A stretch of DNA of 64,000 nt from NCBI RefSeq assembly GCF_014805625.2, contig NW_023998417.1:1190452-1254451 (forward strand), in the 5' to 3' direction. Within the stretch, counting starts at the first letter, position 1. Each line of letters opens with the position of its first letter. The notes beneath the pieces are model-generated. The model had not been told where the DNA came from, did no database searches, and was given only the letters and a program-made list of their open reading frames with translations. Shown here one piece after another: positions 28,336 through 39,456 of this stretch. The position numbers were made by a program, and so were the translations under genes. This stretch comes from Glossina fuscipes (Eukaryota; Arthropoda; Insecta; Diptera; Glossinidae).

Positions 28336-30960
28336 TATATAATAGATTGGGTTTAAAGTTAACAATCATTTGATGTTTTGGTAGAGTATTCGAAATTCGC
28401 CTTATGGCTAAATTAATTTTCTTGTTGGGTTTGCTGTGTCTGTTCGCACGCTATGAATAATGTATTGTAATTGGGTTGCTTTAGTTTGTTTGCCCTTTTA
28501 ATTGAATCGTAATCATATGTATTTGCTTGCGGTCATTAAAACATTTTGTCGTTGTTAGAATTTATTTGCAATTATTTAGTTTTCATGCTTTTCACATTGC
28601 AAAAATTTTTCATTTGTCTTTAATCGAATTTGTTATACCCCACATTTAAATCACATCTGAATATCATTGCGTTTTACGACATTTCACATTGCACTGAGTA
28701 TTCGTGAAAAATTTGTCCTCGTTTTTTGTTCCAACTATTGCTCGCCATAGGATGTTAATTCAAATTTGAAAGCATTTAGCTATGGGGCTTTTTCTTGTTG
28801 TTGTTGTCGTTTATAATCAATCCATTTTCAAAATTCAAATTAAAAATTCGAAATTATTTTCCCGCATAGACCGAAAGACGGATATTGTTGAATGTATATC
28901 CATCCTTTCGGATAATACATATTCTGCGATGTTGTAAGCGGACTGGTAAAATTAGTATATCCTTAATGCTTTAATTGTGGGTGCAAAAAAAAAAAAAAAA
29001 AAAAAACAAGCAACGAATTGAAACGTGAAAAATGCCAACTAAGTAGAAAATATTTTAAACATTTTAAGCACTTAACGAATATATGGTTTTGTGTTTTTCA
29101 TACCCCATATAGAGATGACATTAAATGACCAAAAAAACAAGAAAACCCACAGGAGTACGCATATGAGTACGAATTCCTTAAAATATATATATTTGGGATC
29201 AGCGGAAGTAAGGGATGGGTACACTATTCAATGAAAGCAATACGCAGAGCCAGGGAATGAGGAAATCGAAGGGTGTACGAGCCTGTTCCGAATGTCGATC
29301 TATCAGGACAATGACATTACATTCAATGATATTACATCAATTAAAGCTAGAACCATTTTCTTACAAGCCTTTTCACTGGGACTGGAAAATATCTGACCCA
29401 TGTTTTACACCAATGTAAAATTATAGGGGCATTTTTCGCTCACCGTGCGCGCATTTTTTGAAGTGTTTTTGCTGTATTTTCGAAATTTTTTTTACCAAAT
29501 TTCAGATAAATCTCCGCAAGGTTTTATATATGTTATACGTTACGATTTGTTGTACAACGTGAACGTGCTTGGAAACGAATTGTAAAGCAAAGTGTGTGTA
29601 ATAGACGGTCCAGATTTAACTTTTAATTTTTGCGACCGTTGCGAGAGTTTCAATAACAAGCAACTAATAAAAGGTCGGACGGCGGTAAATTAAATCAGAA
29701 TTTTGCTCTTTTTACGTACCCTTTAATATGTATTCCTGGATGACAAATCTATAAATCGTTCATTCTTCGATGATGGGTATGCAGAATGTATGCTTACGCG
29801 CATTATGTTTGATATGTGAATAAATATTTTAAATAAATTATTATTTGAGGACGTTGTGGCAGCTTCTGTAGTATGCCCTCATATGTAATATCAAAATTAT
29901 CCAATATTATGGGTATGTATATTATACAATACTAATGATGTCAGTCAGTTAATCCAATCAAAATTGAAAACAAAAAATGATCAATAAAGTAACGAAAGCA
30001 AATAAATAGCAGGATGACAAAATATTGCCTCTAAAGAGCAAGCAGAATTAGTTTTCTTTTTTATTTGAAATTTCTTGTATACTATTAATCGAGCTAATCT
30101 TAGTATATCTCCTTACATTTATCAAGTACCTGTTGTTTACTTTTTCTTCTTCTCTAAAGTGCAAAAAGTGTGAGTGTTACAAGGCATAAGAGAAAAGTAC
30201 AGTGTTGCATTACATAGAAAAACAAAGTTGCATTTTAACGATTTAAAATATTCTAGATTTCATAGATTTATTATATTCACCTCAGCTTTTATGATTTTTA
30301 AGCCCTTCCCCGAAGGATACATATTAAATCTCTCATTTTACTTCTGTCATCTAATCGAAATAGCACACTATTGAAAAATGTACGATTTCACGGCGACCAA
30401 GTCACAGAATAGGAGAACTTCGGAAGTGAACGCGATTCACTGACAAACCAAACGTTGAAAAGTGTGTAAAAAGTCAACGCTGTAGAGTCGCTTCTATTAT
30501 TCGACGAACACTAAGTACAAATTTTTAACGAGACTTTTTTTTTAGCCCTCTATGTTGCAATAGTTTATATAGAACTTGAACAACCAAGTCTACGTATATT
30601 ACATAATAGTAAATGGCAGACGGTTGGCCACATACTCCATACTTCTTAAAAGCTTGCTTTTTGTTATTAGAAAGTGCATAAAATGCATTTTGATTAATTG
30701 TATGAATGTATGAATATTAGAGACCTAAGGACCTATAAGGTCCCGTTATTATTTTTAGTAATTGCAGGCAAAATGGTTCAATTAACGATTTATTATTGTA
30801 TTATAATCATTTGCAGGATATCTGAAAACTTATATCCAAGAAAGAAAGATTACCTTATAGTGTAAGTAAGTAATAGCGCGTGCATGGATGTACACTTGAA
30901 ATTTGAGAAAGTCCGAGTTTATGTTTTTACGGCAAAAAGTAAAGCTGAAATTATCGAAAT
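27764..30960. other. intergenic, no supported gene
   Basis: Contains (TA)n at about 28302-28338 and a poly-A of about 22 nt near 28985. Short frames (29215-29418, 30174-30374) are unsupported. The terminal exon of the - strand OBP gene may lie at its right end but was not identified. Confidence 0.5.
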
Positions 30961-31013
30961 GATTAAAACACAAATAATTGCAAGACTTCTATGCAAAATA
31001 TATGTTTTCTTAC

Positions 31014-31419
31014 CACTGGATCGGTTTGTTTGAAACAAACATGCCACGACCAAGCGCGATCGCATTGTGTCTCACCCTTCGGTATATGAGATACACAAGC
31101 ATCGAGAATGTGTTGAAACATTTTAAGGTACGGTTCCGGTATCATACGTACTAATTTCTCGAAATGCAGTTCGCCAGCATCGTCGACAACATCCACTTCA
31201 TGAAATAGACAATTCATGTAACATTTAAGAGCTGGATCTTCATGAATTTCACCATCGCTAAATTCCTTAATGGCCTCTGCATAGATGAAACAAAAAAACG
31301 AAAGTAAATTGAAAAGATACGTCACGCACAATTTGTTACCTACCCTCTGTAGCTCCGGTTTTTTCTACACAAACTTCATGAATAATTTTGAAGAATTTTA
31401 AGAAATCCGGCGGAGGATA
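31014..31419 (-). CDS. Obp83b: odorant-binding protein, OS-E-like (PBP/GOBP family), partial model
   Basis: Secreted carrier of small hydrophobic odorants; the family works in the sensillum lymph of antennae. Two core exons are clear: exon 2 at 31419-31344 (acceptor TCTTAG, donor GTAGGT, starts YPPPDF) and exon 3 at 31276-31014 (donor GTAAGA). All six cysteines are present with CYMNC between C2 and C3, C3-X37-C4, C4-X10-C5 and C5-X8-C6. The MNCLFHE and VVDD motifs point to the OS-E side of the OS-E/OS-F pair. Compared with the two copies at 56-60 kb it is strongly diverged and has two extra residues between C4 and C5. The signal-peptide exon (to the right) and the short terminal exon (to the left) were not found, so the gene is either incompletely modelled or has lost them. 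The family is certain; the orthology symbol is tentative. Confidence 0.85.
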
Positions 31420-32136
31420 CTAAGACAAAAGTGATATGTTAGTTATTTTAGGATAGAGCATTACATAATGAGCTGCTATCTAAGAAAAAAAAAAAAAACA
31501 ATTGCAAACAAACTTCTAAGGGTTGATGGAAAGAACACTTATGCACCTTTCGTTCGTTGACATTCTACTATTTCGACTTTTTGAAGAACTATCGTATCTC
31601 GTTTACTCACGACTTTTTCTCAAACCAACTAATCAATCATTTAGAAATTTCTAGACGCAAAGAAGCAAGAGCAAGAGACCCACCAGAGTGCCACCATCGC
31701 TGCATTGTAATGTTGTAAAAAGTTAGTAAAGCCTTTACTAAACTAATTCGCGCAACGTGTGCAACGAGTAGTTTTCTTGCGTTAACTCGGCAGATTTCTA
31801 TCTTACGTCTGCGTCAAGCTTTGTGCATAGATACGTTTTTTTACTTTCATTTAAAGCTTTGCTCGATTCGGATTTGTTTCTTCATTTAAGTCAGGGTATT
31901 GATGGAGCAGCCTTTTAAAAATCTAAATCAGGCGAGTAAAACGTCTGACGAAAAAAAGTCGAAATATAGCGTAGTTTGAGAAGCACTATTATCTGGCGAA
32001 TAATTTCACGCAAACAACGAAGTAAGGATCAAGTAATATTTCTTGTTTGTTCGGACTGGAAGGTATTTCGATCAGTGCGAATAGCACGTTGTATCCGCTG
32101 GAAATTTTCAAGGCGGTTACATCAATTTCTACCAAG

Positions 32137-32631
32137 GTCAGTGTAAGATCCGTTCCCCCAGTTCCCTGCATCGTCAGTGTAAGATGCGTTCCCCCAGTCC
32201 CCAGCATCGTCAGTGTAAAATGTGTTCTCCCAGTTCTTAGCATCGTCAGTGTAAGATGTGTTCTCCCAGTTCCCAGCATCGTCAGTGTAAGATGTGCTCT
32301 TCCAACTCCCAGCATCTTCAGTGTAAGATTTGTTCTCCCAATTGCCAGCATCATCAGTGTAAGATGTGTTCTCCCAGTTCCTAGCATCGTCAGTGTAAGA
32401 TGTGTTCTCCCAATTCCTAGCATCGTCAGTGTAAAATGTGTTCCCCCAGTTCCTAGCATCGTCAGTGTAAGAGGTGTTCTCCCAATTCCCAGCATCGTCA
32501 GCATAAGATGTGTGTTCCCAATTCCCAGCATCGTCAGTGTAAAATGTGTTCTCCCAGTTCCTAGCATCGTCAGTGTAAGATGTGTTCTCCCAGTTCCCAG
32601 CATCGTCAGTATAAGATGTGTTCTCCCAGTT
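32137..32631. repeat. 36-bp minisatellite, 14 units, constant period
   Basis: The unit, roughly GTCAGTGTAAGATGTGTTCT followed by CCCAGTTCCCAGCATC, repeats 14 times. The first unit starts at 32137 and the last (partial) at 32605, exactly 13 x 36 bp apart, so units differ by substitutions only. Because 36 is a multiple of three and the unit has no stop in two frames, both strands are open across the array (+ 32047-32682, 12-residue repeat SVRCVLPVPSIV; - 31989-32603, repeat TMLGTGRTHLTL). There are no spacers, so this is not a CRISPR-like array. Whether either strand is translated is unknown. Confidence 0.9.
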
Positions 32632-32752
32632 TTCTCGAAGTGCAGACTACAATTGCATCAATTAGCGACAATATGTGTCTAGACCTGTTACGTTGCGCGA
32701 CATTAGTGTAGGATAATTTCCTTTCCTTATTTCTGATCATTTCTTCATCACA

Positions 32753-32863
32753 CTACTTCGGTTCTGGGTCGACGTCTTTCCACAGCTCGTTAGCCAGTAA
32801 TTTACGAGCTTGTCCTTTTAGCAAAGAGTATTGGCATTCGTATAAAATTGTAAACCTAAGATC
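32753..32863 (-). other. unexplained coding-like segment
   Basis: A 36-codon - strand frame ending in TAG (32753-32755) reads with dense, non-repetitive amino-acid variety (contains LLKGQARKLLANELWKDVDP). An acceptor-like CTTAG lies at about 32856-32860. After the single stop the same frame stays open for about another 45 codons to near 32620, next to the minisatellite. I do not recognise the protein; it could be an exon or a gene fragment upstream of the inverted OBP gene. Confidence 0.3.
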
Positions 32864-32869
32864 CGTTTA

Positions 32870-33293
32870 TATCCGAGTGTAAATGTCGAGCACGTATTAC
32901 ATTAGTATTAGTTTTTCACACTTTTACACTTTTTCATATGAAATGTATCATCATCACTCTAAATACTTGAATCAATTATGGTCATCAAATCTCACTTAGT
33001 CGAGTGTTTAATCCCATATATAACTCTTTACTGAAGTGTGAAAGTCTTATGTCCATTGGAAGAGCAATACATATGTAATTTCTAATCTATTTCATCTTAT
33101 GTCAATTAACTAACTATGTCGCTCTAATCAACATTGCTTACTTACAAGTAAAATTGCAATTTGTTCATAGTTAGTTGTTACACTAGTAGATAGATAATAA
33201 AACTCAAGTGCAACTATGGAGGATATCGATGAAACGACCGATAAGCAAGCAAGCAAGCAAGCACTTTTACATAATGTGCACAATGTTCTTTTT

Positions 33294-33332
<39 letters not shown>

Positions 33333-34204
33333 CGTATCGGTTATTTATTGCTACTAACTGGACTGAATTATCTCGTTTCGTAATTTAAAACAAGGTAATT
33401 ATTGATTGGCTGATTGTGTTCTGATACTAACATTTTCATCGCGTCGTGGCTTCTGTGCGTTGTTCAAACCGAACGACAATAACAACGTTATGGCGAACGT
33501 AATGATATACTTTTTCATTTTGATTACGTTTTCTGCTCTACTATTGTTCTCTTTTTTTTTTTTAATATTAATTTTAATATTCCTTTGTTGCTTTCGTCAA
33601 ATATTGAATGAAGCAAGCACTCTTCCGCAGCAGTTCTTGCTCAATTTGTACGTGATTACTATTGCTTTTAAAAAGTATTTATATGCATTTATTGTTATGT
33701 CTCTGCAACTATGTTGGTATCGAACAGAACGTGTGACGTGATATGGATAATTGTTGATTGTCACTTTGATGTAACAATTATATATTTCCGTTTTTGATTC
33801 GCTGCATCCAATAATTACATCGCATCAACATATAATAAGTGATATCCACCTTTAGGTTATAGTTACCTTCAATCGTCATTTATATACAATATTCATTGTA
33901 AGGGCGTTACTCGAACATATCAACAAGTGTCCAAATGATGACAACCGATATTTTGTAATATAATTTCTCAAAATTTTCATATCCATCACAATGTATAGTG
34001 ACTATATTAGTATAGTCGTACAGCGAGTATATTAGTTCTTTCATACTGCTTGAGCATTATCTGAAAATGCATAAAGAGAAAAAGAGATACGTATAAGTGT
34101 AGGCTTAAGCAAAATATGAAATTAGCGAAAGAGAGCAATTAGTTCCCTGACTCTTCTGCATACGAAAAATCCAAGACTAATATCATTGAACAACAAATGC
34201 AGGC
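32870..34204. other. intergenic, no supported gene
   Basis: Contains a (TC)n run at 33297-33329. The open frame 33406-33741 (+) is hydrophobic mainly because of poly-T and lacks support. Confidence 0.5.
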
Positions 34205-34290
34205 GGAACCAAGGCCGATAGTCTTAGATGCTAGTGTTTCAAGACTTTAGTCTTAGAAATTATTTCTCTAGCTAAATAAATAGCGATTGT
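34205..34290 (+). repeat. SINE-like family, copy 2 (3' half)
   Basis: GATAGTCTTAGATGCTAGTG, TTTCAAGACTTTAGTC, TTAGAAATTATTTCTCTA, GCTAAATAAATAG: the same body and A/T tail as at 21746 and 52365. The tRNA-like head is absent. Confidence 0.6.
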
Positions 34291-36043
34291 AACAAATTGA
34301 AGGGGAAATGTGTGACATGTAGATATATTTCTATGAGAGGCAAGTTCGGGAAAAGGAATCTGCACTGACCTATGTAAGGGAATCGACTGTTATGAATAAT
34401 TTCGAAAATTTATTTTTCTTCTCAATCGTTTATTTATTTTATTTTTTTTTACTTCACAAGCCATTCTGCGGATATCCTCCCTACGTACCTAGTACATGGT
34501 GTTGATAAGGAAGGACGATGATTGGAGAAAGAGAAATGAACAAATGAGCGTTCAGTTTGAAAGCGGACAGAGTTAAAATGGTGGGATAGATCAATGCTGG
34601 ATTTCGGGTAATTTATACAATTATAAGCTAATCATTTCTGTCGTCCGAGAATATGGTTTACATTTGAAAGAAGAAAAAAAACGGAATAAGGGTAGCATTC
34701 AACTCTTGCTTGCCAAGATAAGCTTTTGACTTCTTTTGTCCGAAAAGAAACTAAGAAGAAAAAAAAGAAACAAAGCGGGAGCTAATAAGGCTGCCTATCA
34801 TTCTCTTCAGTATTTGCCTACAATTCATACCAAACTGGTAAAGAAAGCACGGCTTGGCCATTTTGCCAAAGTCGGAACGGAAATTGTTCCTCATATCGAT
34901 TTTCGGTCTAGCCCTGCTTCCACGTTGGATGAATTTTTTTTATATATATTTTTTGCTTTGCTCTCCATAATAAATGATCAAAGCTATGTAATAAATAAAG
35001 CTATTTTAACATTATATATGTAAATATCAATTGACTTTTGAATAGAAATTGTGTTATTTTAGATAAAAGAGGGGAAGATAAACAAAGCTTTAAAATTCTT
35101 GAAAATATTCCTTACAAATGAACATGAGATCGTCATATGTCTCTATTGTAGGCCTGTAAATACCTATATTTACTATAAGGTTAATTAATGAAAAAAATTA
35201 ATAAAAATTTATTGGTGTCATGCTTAATGCGGGACCTATCATTAGATGATAAACGAAATTTGATTAACACATTTTTTTTTTATTTCAATCATCCAGCGAT
35301 GATGCCGTTAAGGGAGAACTAAACTTTTAATTGCAAATGTATTTATTTCTTTCGCATATCGTTTCCTTAAATCGAATAAACAAGTTTATAAGAATCTGGC
35401 TTTCATCTTTTAAGTTGCTTCAAAACTTACACAAAATTTTGGAGAAACCTAAATATATATATATGCAATAAGAAGAAGAAGAAACCGTATAGGTCTTAAT
35501 CCAAAGGGTTTGTATTACATTTATTGTGTAAATGTTCGATGAATGGCTTATATTAAAGTTTAAAGTAAAGTTTATATTGAAGTTTATTATTATGAAAGTA
35601 TTTTTAACTTTTACAGGTTACTTGTGTTTAATGTTAAAGAGAAAAGTTCGCATGTAGTTGGCCTGAGAACTACCTAATTAAATAAATGTTTTAATTAACG
35701 TTCACTGTTTCTTTTGCTATTAAATATTTAAGGATTTGCAAAGGCAAAAAAAAAAAAAAATATTTTTTTCCTCTTCTTTCCTTCTAAAGGACATTGAGAA
35801 ATAAATTTATTTGTAGGTAAGTATTGTGCTTTTCATTTAATTGACTAGTCGATGTCAACATGGCAGATACAAGTATGTCAACAGCTTGCCGAAAAAACTT
35901 TTTCAACTTACGAAACACACAAGAGTGATTAAAAACAAGTTAAAAATGTGTGCTTGCCTTCAGACCAATCATATATATATCCGCTATCATTAATTGACTC
36001 AGTTCAAATCAGTTTAGATGACACTGAACACTTATCTGCCATT
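34291..36043. other. intergenic, no supported gene
   Basis: The open frame 34736-35023 (+) begins with a Lys/Arg-rich stretch and then turns into AT-rich noise. It has no recognisable domain, promoter or splice partner. Confidence 0.45.
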
Positions 36044-36518
36044 AGAAGTTCTAAACAAATAGTTAGACCTATTTTTCATTATACCGATCGCTTCAGAATC
36101 ACATTTCTATATCTTGTCTGTCTATACGTCCATCTTGTATTCTTGGGTTCATCCTAGAGGTGCAATTTGGTATGCTGATGTGTTTTCGCACAAGGACGCA
36201 TACTATTGAAAATGCTTTGTATCGCAACACTTTTTAAGGGAAATTTTTATGTTCAACATCACTCGTAGTTCAAGTATAGATTAAGTTCGTGTGGATGTGT
36301 GTAACACCTAGAAGTTCTTGAGATAGACTTATCTTTCATAATACCGAACGCTTCACAATCACATTACTATATCTTGTCTGTCTATCCGTCCGTCTCTCCG
36401 CCCATCCTGTTTTCTTGGATTCATCCTACAGGTGCTATTTGCTATACTGATGTGTTTTGGCACAAGGACGCATACTATTGAAAACGCTTTACATCGCAAC
36501 ACTTTTACGGCTAATTTT
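36044..36518 (+). repeat. imperfect 0.2-kb direct duplication with GTCY core
   Basis: Copies 36044-36250 and 36310-36518 (offset 266 bp) share AGAAGTTCT, CGCTTCA(G/C)AATCACATT, CTATATCTTGTCTGTCTAT, GATGTGTTTT, CACAAGGACGCATACTATTG, and ATCGCAACACTTTT. The second has TCCGTCCGTCTCTCCGCCC where the first has TACGTCCATC. Downstream (to about 36720) GTGCCACGCCCATGATC resembles the CACGCCTACC block of family A. This looks like another mini-me-like element, partly duplicated. Confidence 0.7.
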
Positions 36519-36720
36519 GAAAAGTCATTAATATGAATAACAGAAAGATAGGGGACCGATCCATTATAGAAAATAGCAGCATGTAACATATTTTAACGAT
36601 TCGTGAGAGGATTAAAAAAGTTGGAGCTAAAGTTATGGTACACAAATTTTTGGACTACTTAAAATTGTGCCACGCCCATGATCATTTTCTAACATTGCTA
36701 TTAACTACGCTATTACTAAA

Positions 36721-39419
36721 AAAAAGGTGAAAAATAAGTTTAGCGAAGTATTTACAGTGGCTTTACTTTTTTAATTCGTTCTGATTTTCTTTTTAGCCAA
36801 CTAATCAATAAAATCGCATGATTTTCCGTGCAATAGGCAATAAGGCGTTTCGGAAAAGAGAGAAATCCCCTTGGGAGACCCTTCGGAAAGTGCAAGAGCC
36901 GTTGTATAAACGCGAAGGCGAAAGCATTTGTGGCATAATTACCGGGCCAGAATTTTACATTAATCCTTCATATGCCCCTTAAAGATTCATTCTTGAATAT
37001 TTCAAAGTGATAAAACTCATTTTATCGCTTAAGTCATCATTCTAGTTCTTTCGTAGCCACAACAACCACTTTCTCTTTCATATATCGATTATTGTGAAGA
37101 AATTTTACTTTTTAGTTAGTTCGCTTAAATGAAAAGCACTGTAGTCCTCTAGATAAGCCTAGTTTTGTATTAAATATAAAATTGATTTAAAAAAAAAATT
37201 GATCCTTCCTCTTCATTAATAAAAGCTTACAGATTATGTATATGTATATGTATTTGCATGACTCTGCATATCCTTTTCCCATTAAAATAATTAAATTTGT
37301 ATTCAAAACAAACTCATAGAGAGAAATGTCTAAAAATAAATCCATACTAAATTTAATATTGCAAGGAAAAAAAAAAGAAGAAAGGGGAAGCTCGGCAGTA
37401 ACTAAGAATACATCTGTTAGAAAAAAGAAAATAAACAAAAAGTAAATAAATAAATTAAAAAAAAAAAATAAAAAAAAAATAAAAAAACATACTACATAGC
37501 TAACTTTGTACCACTTCCGAAAGTGGTAAATGCTCAAAAAGTACTTAGAGCATTGAGAGTGAATGGTGAACGGACTGTAGAGTAACTTCTCACTCTTATT
37601 TATTTACTGTTGCGTTAATCAGAGATTCCAAACTGTTAAAAACGAACAGCACTTTATCTGACCTTGAGCGATTTCACTTTCTCTCGTAATACAGCAATCG
37701 GGAAAGATGAATATCGTATATGGATATCGTAAGCGGTATCGATGATGGATATATTCGTAATCATGGGTAAATAATTTGCTAGGCCGTGCGGATTAGCCTC
37801 AAGTGTACTTTTTGAATTAATTAGATTAATGGACATAAATGTCAAATTCGATACTATTCAACCTGATTCTCCCCTTTAGTGATTAAGTCAGCATTCGCTG
37901 ATGATAATCATTTATGAGCTTAACCAAGATTGTGAGAAATTTCGTTCTCGATAAAGAAAATTCGATGCAATTCTCTCTTTCATACTGCAGCAAGCGATGC
38001 CCAAAAGTTTTCATCTCTTCTAAATTGCTTATCTAATAAGGGCTTAAAGGACTAGAATTTGCTTCGTTTTTTTTTTTTTTTTTTTTACAACCCAGACAGA
38101 GCACGTTGAAGAAATTGATTTAATAAGAAATTCCGCGGGTCAACATTTCTCTGCTTAATTAATACATAAGAGAGGGAGAAACCCATATGTGGTGAGGAAG
38201 ATAGTGAAGTTAGTGGAAGAGACCGAGTGGGGAGAGAGAAAGATGCAGAAAATTGCGAGAGATAAGGTATTACGATCTTCACTGAACTCGTGTGTTCCTA
38301 TGCTACGCGAATGAAAACTTGAACAAATTCAAAATTCTTGTCTTGGGCTACCTATGTTCATGGCGAAGTTACATACATGAAGGCTTACCAACTGGCGTTT
38401 TCTTGGCGATTTACTGCTCATGAAGGCGTGATGCGTTTACAATTATGTTCAGGGATTTTGTTTTTATTTTATCTCTGCATCGATTCATATTTCAATTCAT
38501 ATGGGTAGCGAACCCTATAAAAACAGGCACGAGCGTCGTTTTAAGAAACCAAAAGTCCCAATGAAATGCGAATTTCGGTATTTGCAATGTTGTATACGTA
38601 AACTGATCCCTGAAAGCTTGCAACGATTTCGAAAATTTTATTATCAATAGAGAAGAACGGCTTGCCATGTTCTTGTAAAGGTACGCTGCAAAAAAACACA
38701 TTCACTGACTGCGAGCTTGGACAACTGGACTTCTTTCTGCAATTCATAAAAGCTATTCGCTTATTCTTCTTCCTTACATATTACAAATATATACATTTGA
38801 GGTAATTAAAAGTTCTTTTCATAAAATATCCATACGTATGAAGTATGAAGTATGAGCTTCGTATGAGGAAAGCAAATTTAAGAATCTCTGTTGAAGAAGA
38901 AAAGAATAATTTGATAAACTTAAGGCCATGCAATAAACTAACCATCAACGACGGCAGATATGAAATGCATATAGCTAGTGATTTGGAGAGTTTCAGTTTA
39001 TATCAACTTCACTGCTATCAACACACACAACTATTGCCAACACCACCACTGACACTCCATTGCGCTAGTGAGATTATAGTTAACGGGTGAAGGCAGAAAG
39101 TTACATTCAAATATACAAACAAGCATAAACTTTGACGCACATCAAAATCTGTTGAGTATTTTCGGAACAAAAGTTTTAATTAAACAAGATTTTTTATGTC
39201 TCTATCTTCGTTTATTTTATTTTGCTACTCTTTTCTATTTTCAAGGGGGGACGAAGGAGGGGGCAGAGGGTTCGAAAAAAACATTTTCTTTTTTTTTTTT
39301 TTTTGCTTTTGGAAAAGAAATGAAAGACGAGAAAGAAAGCAAAATAACAAACTGCAAGTAAAAATAAAAGTACGAAAGCTTTAGAGGATGAATTTTAAAT
39401 ACCTATCGTAATCTGTTCT

Positions 39420-39456
<37 letters not shown>

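Noticed and set aside
31989..32682. CRISPR-like array or long repetitive protein at the 36-bp repeat
   Set aside because: Units are directly adjacent without spacers and the DNA is eukaryotic. Both strands being open follows from a stop-free 36-bp unit, so neither frame was annotated as a protein.
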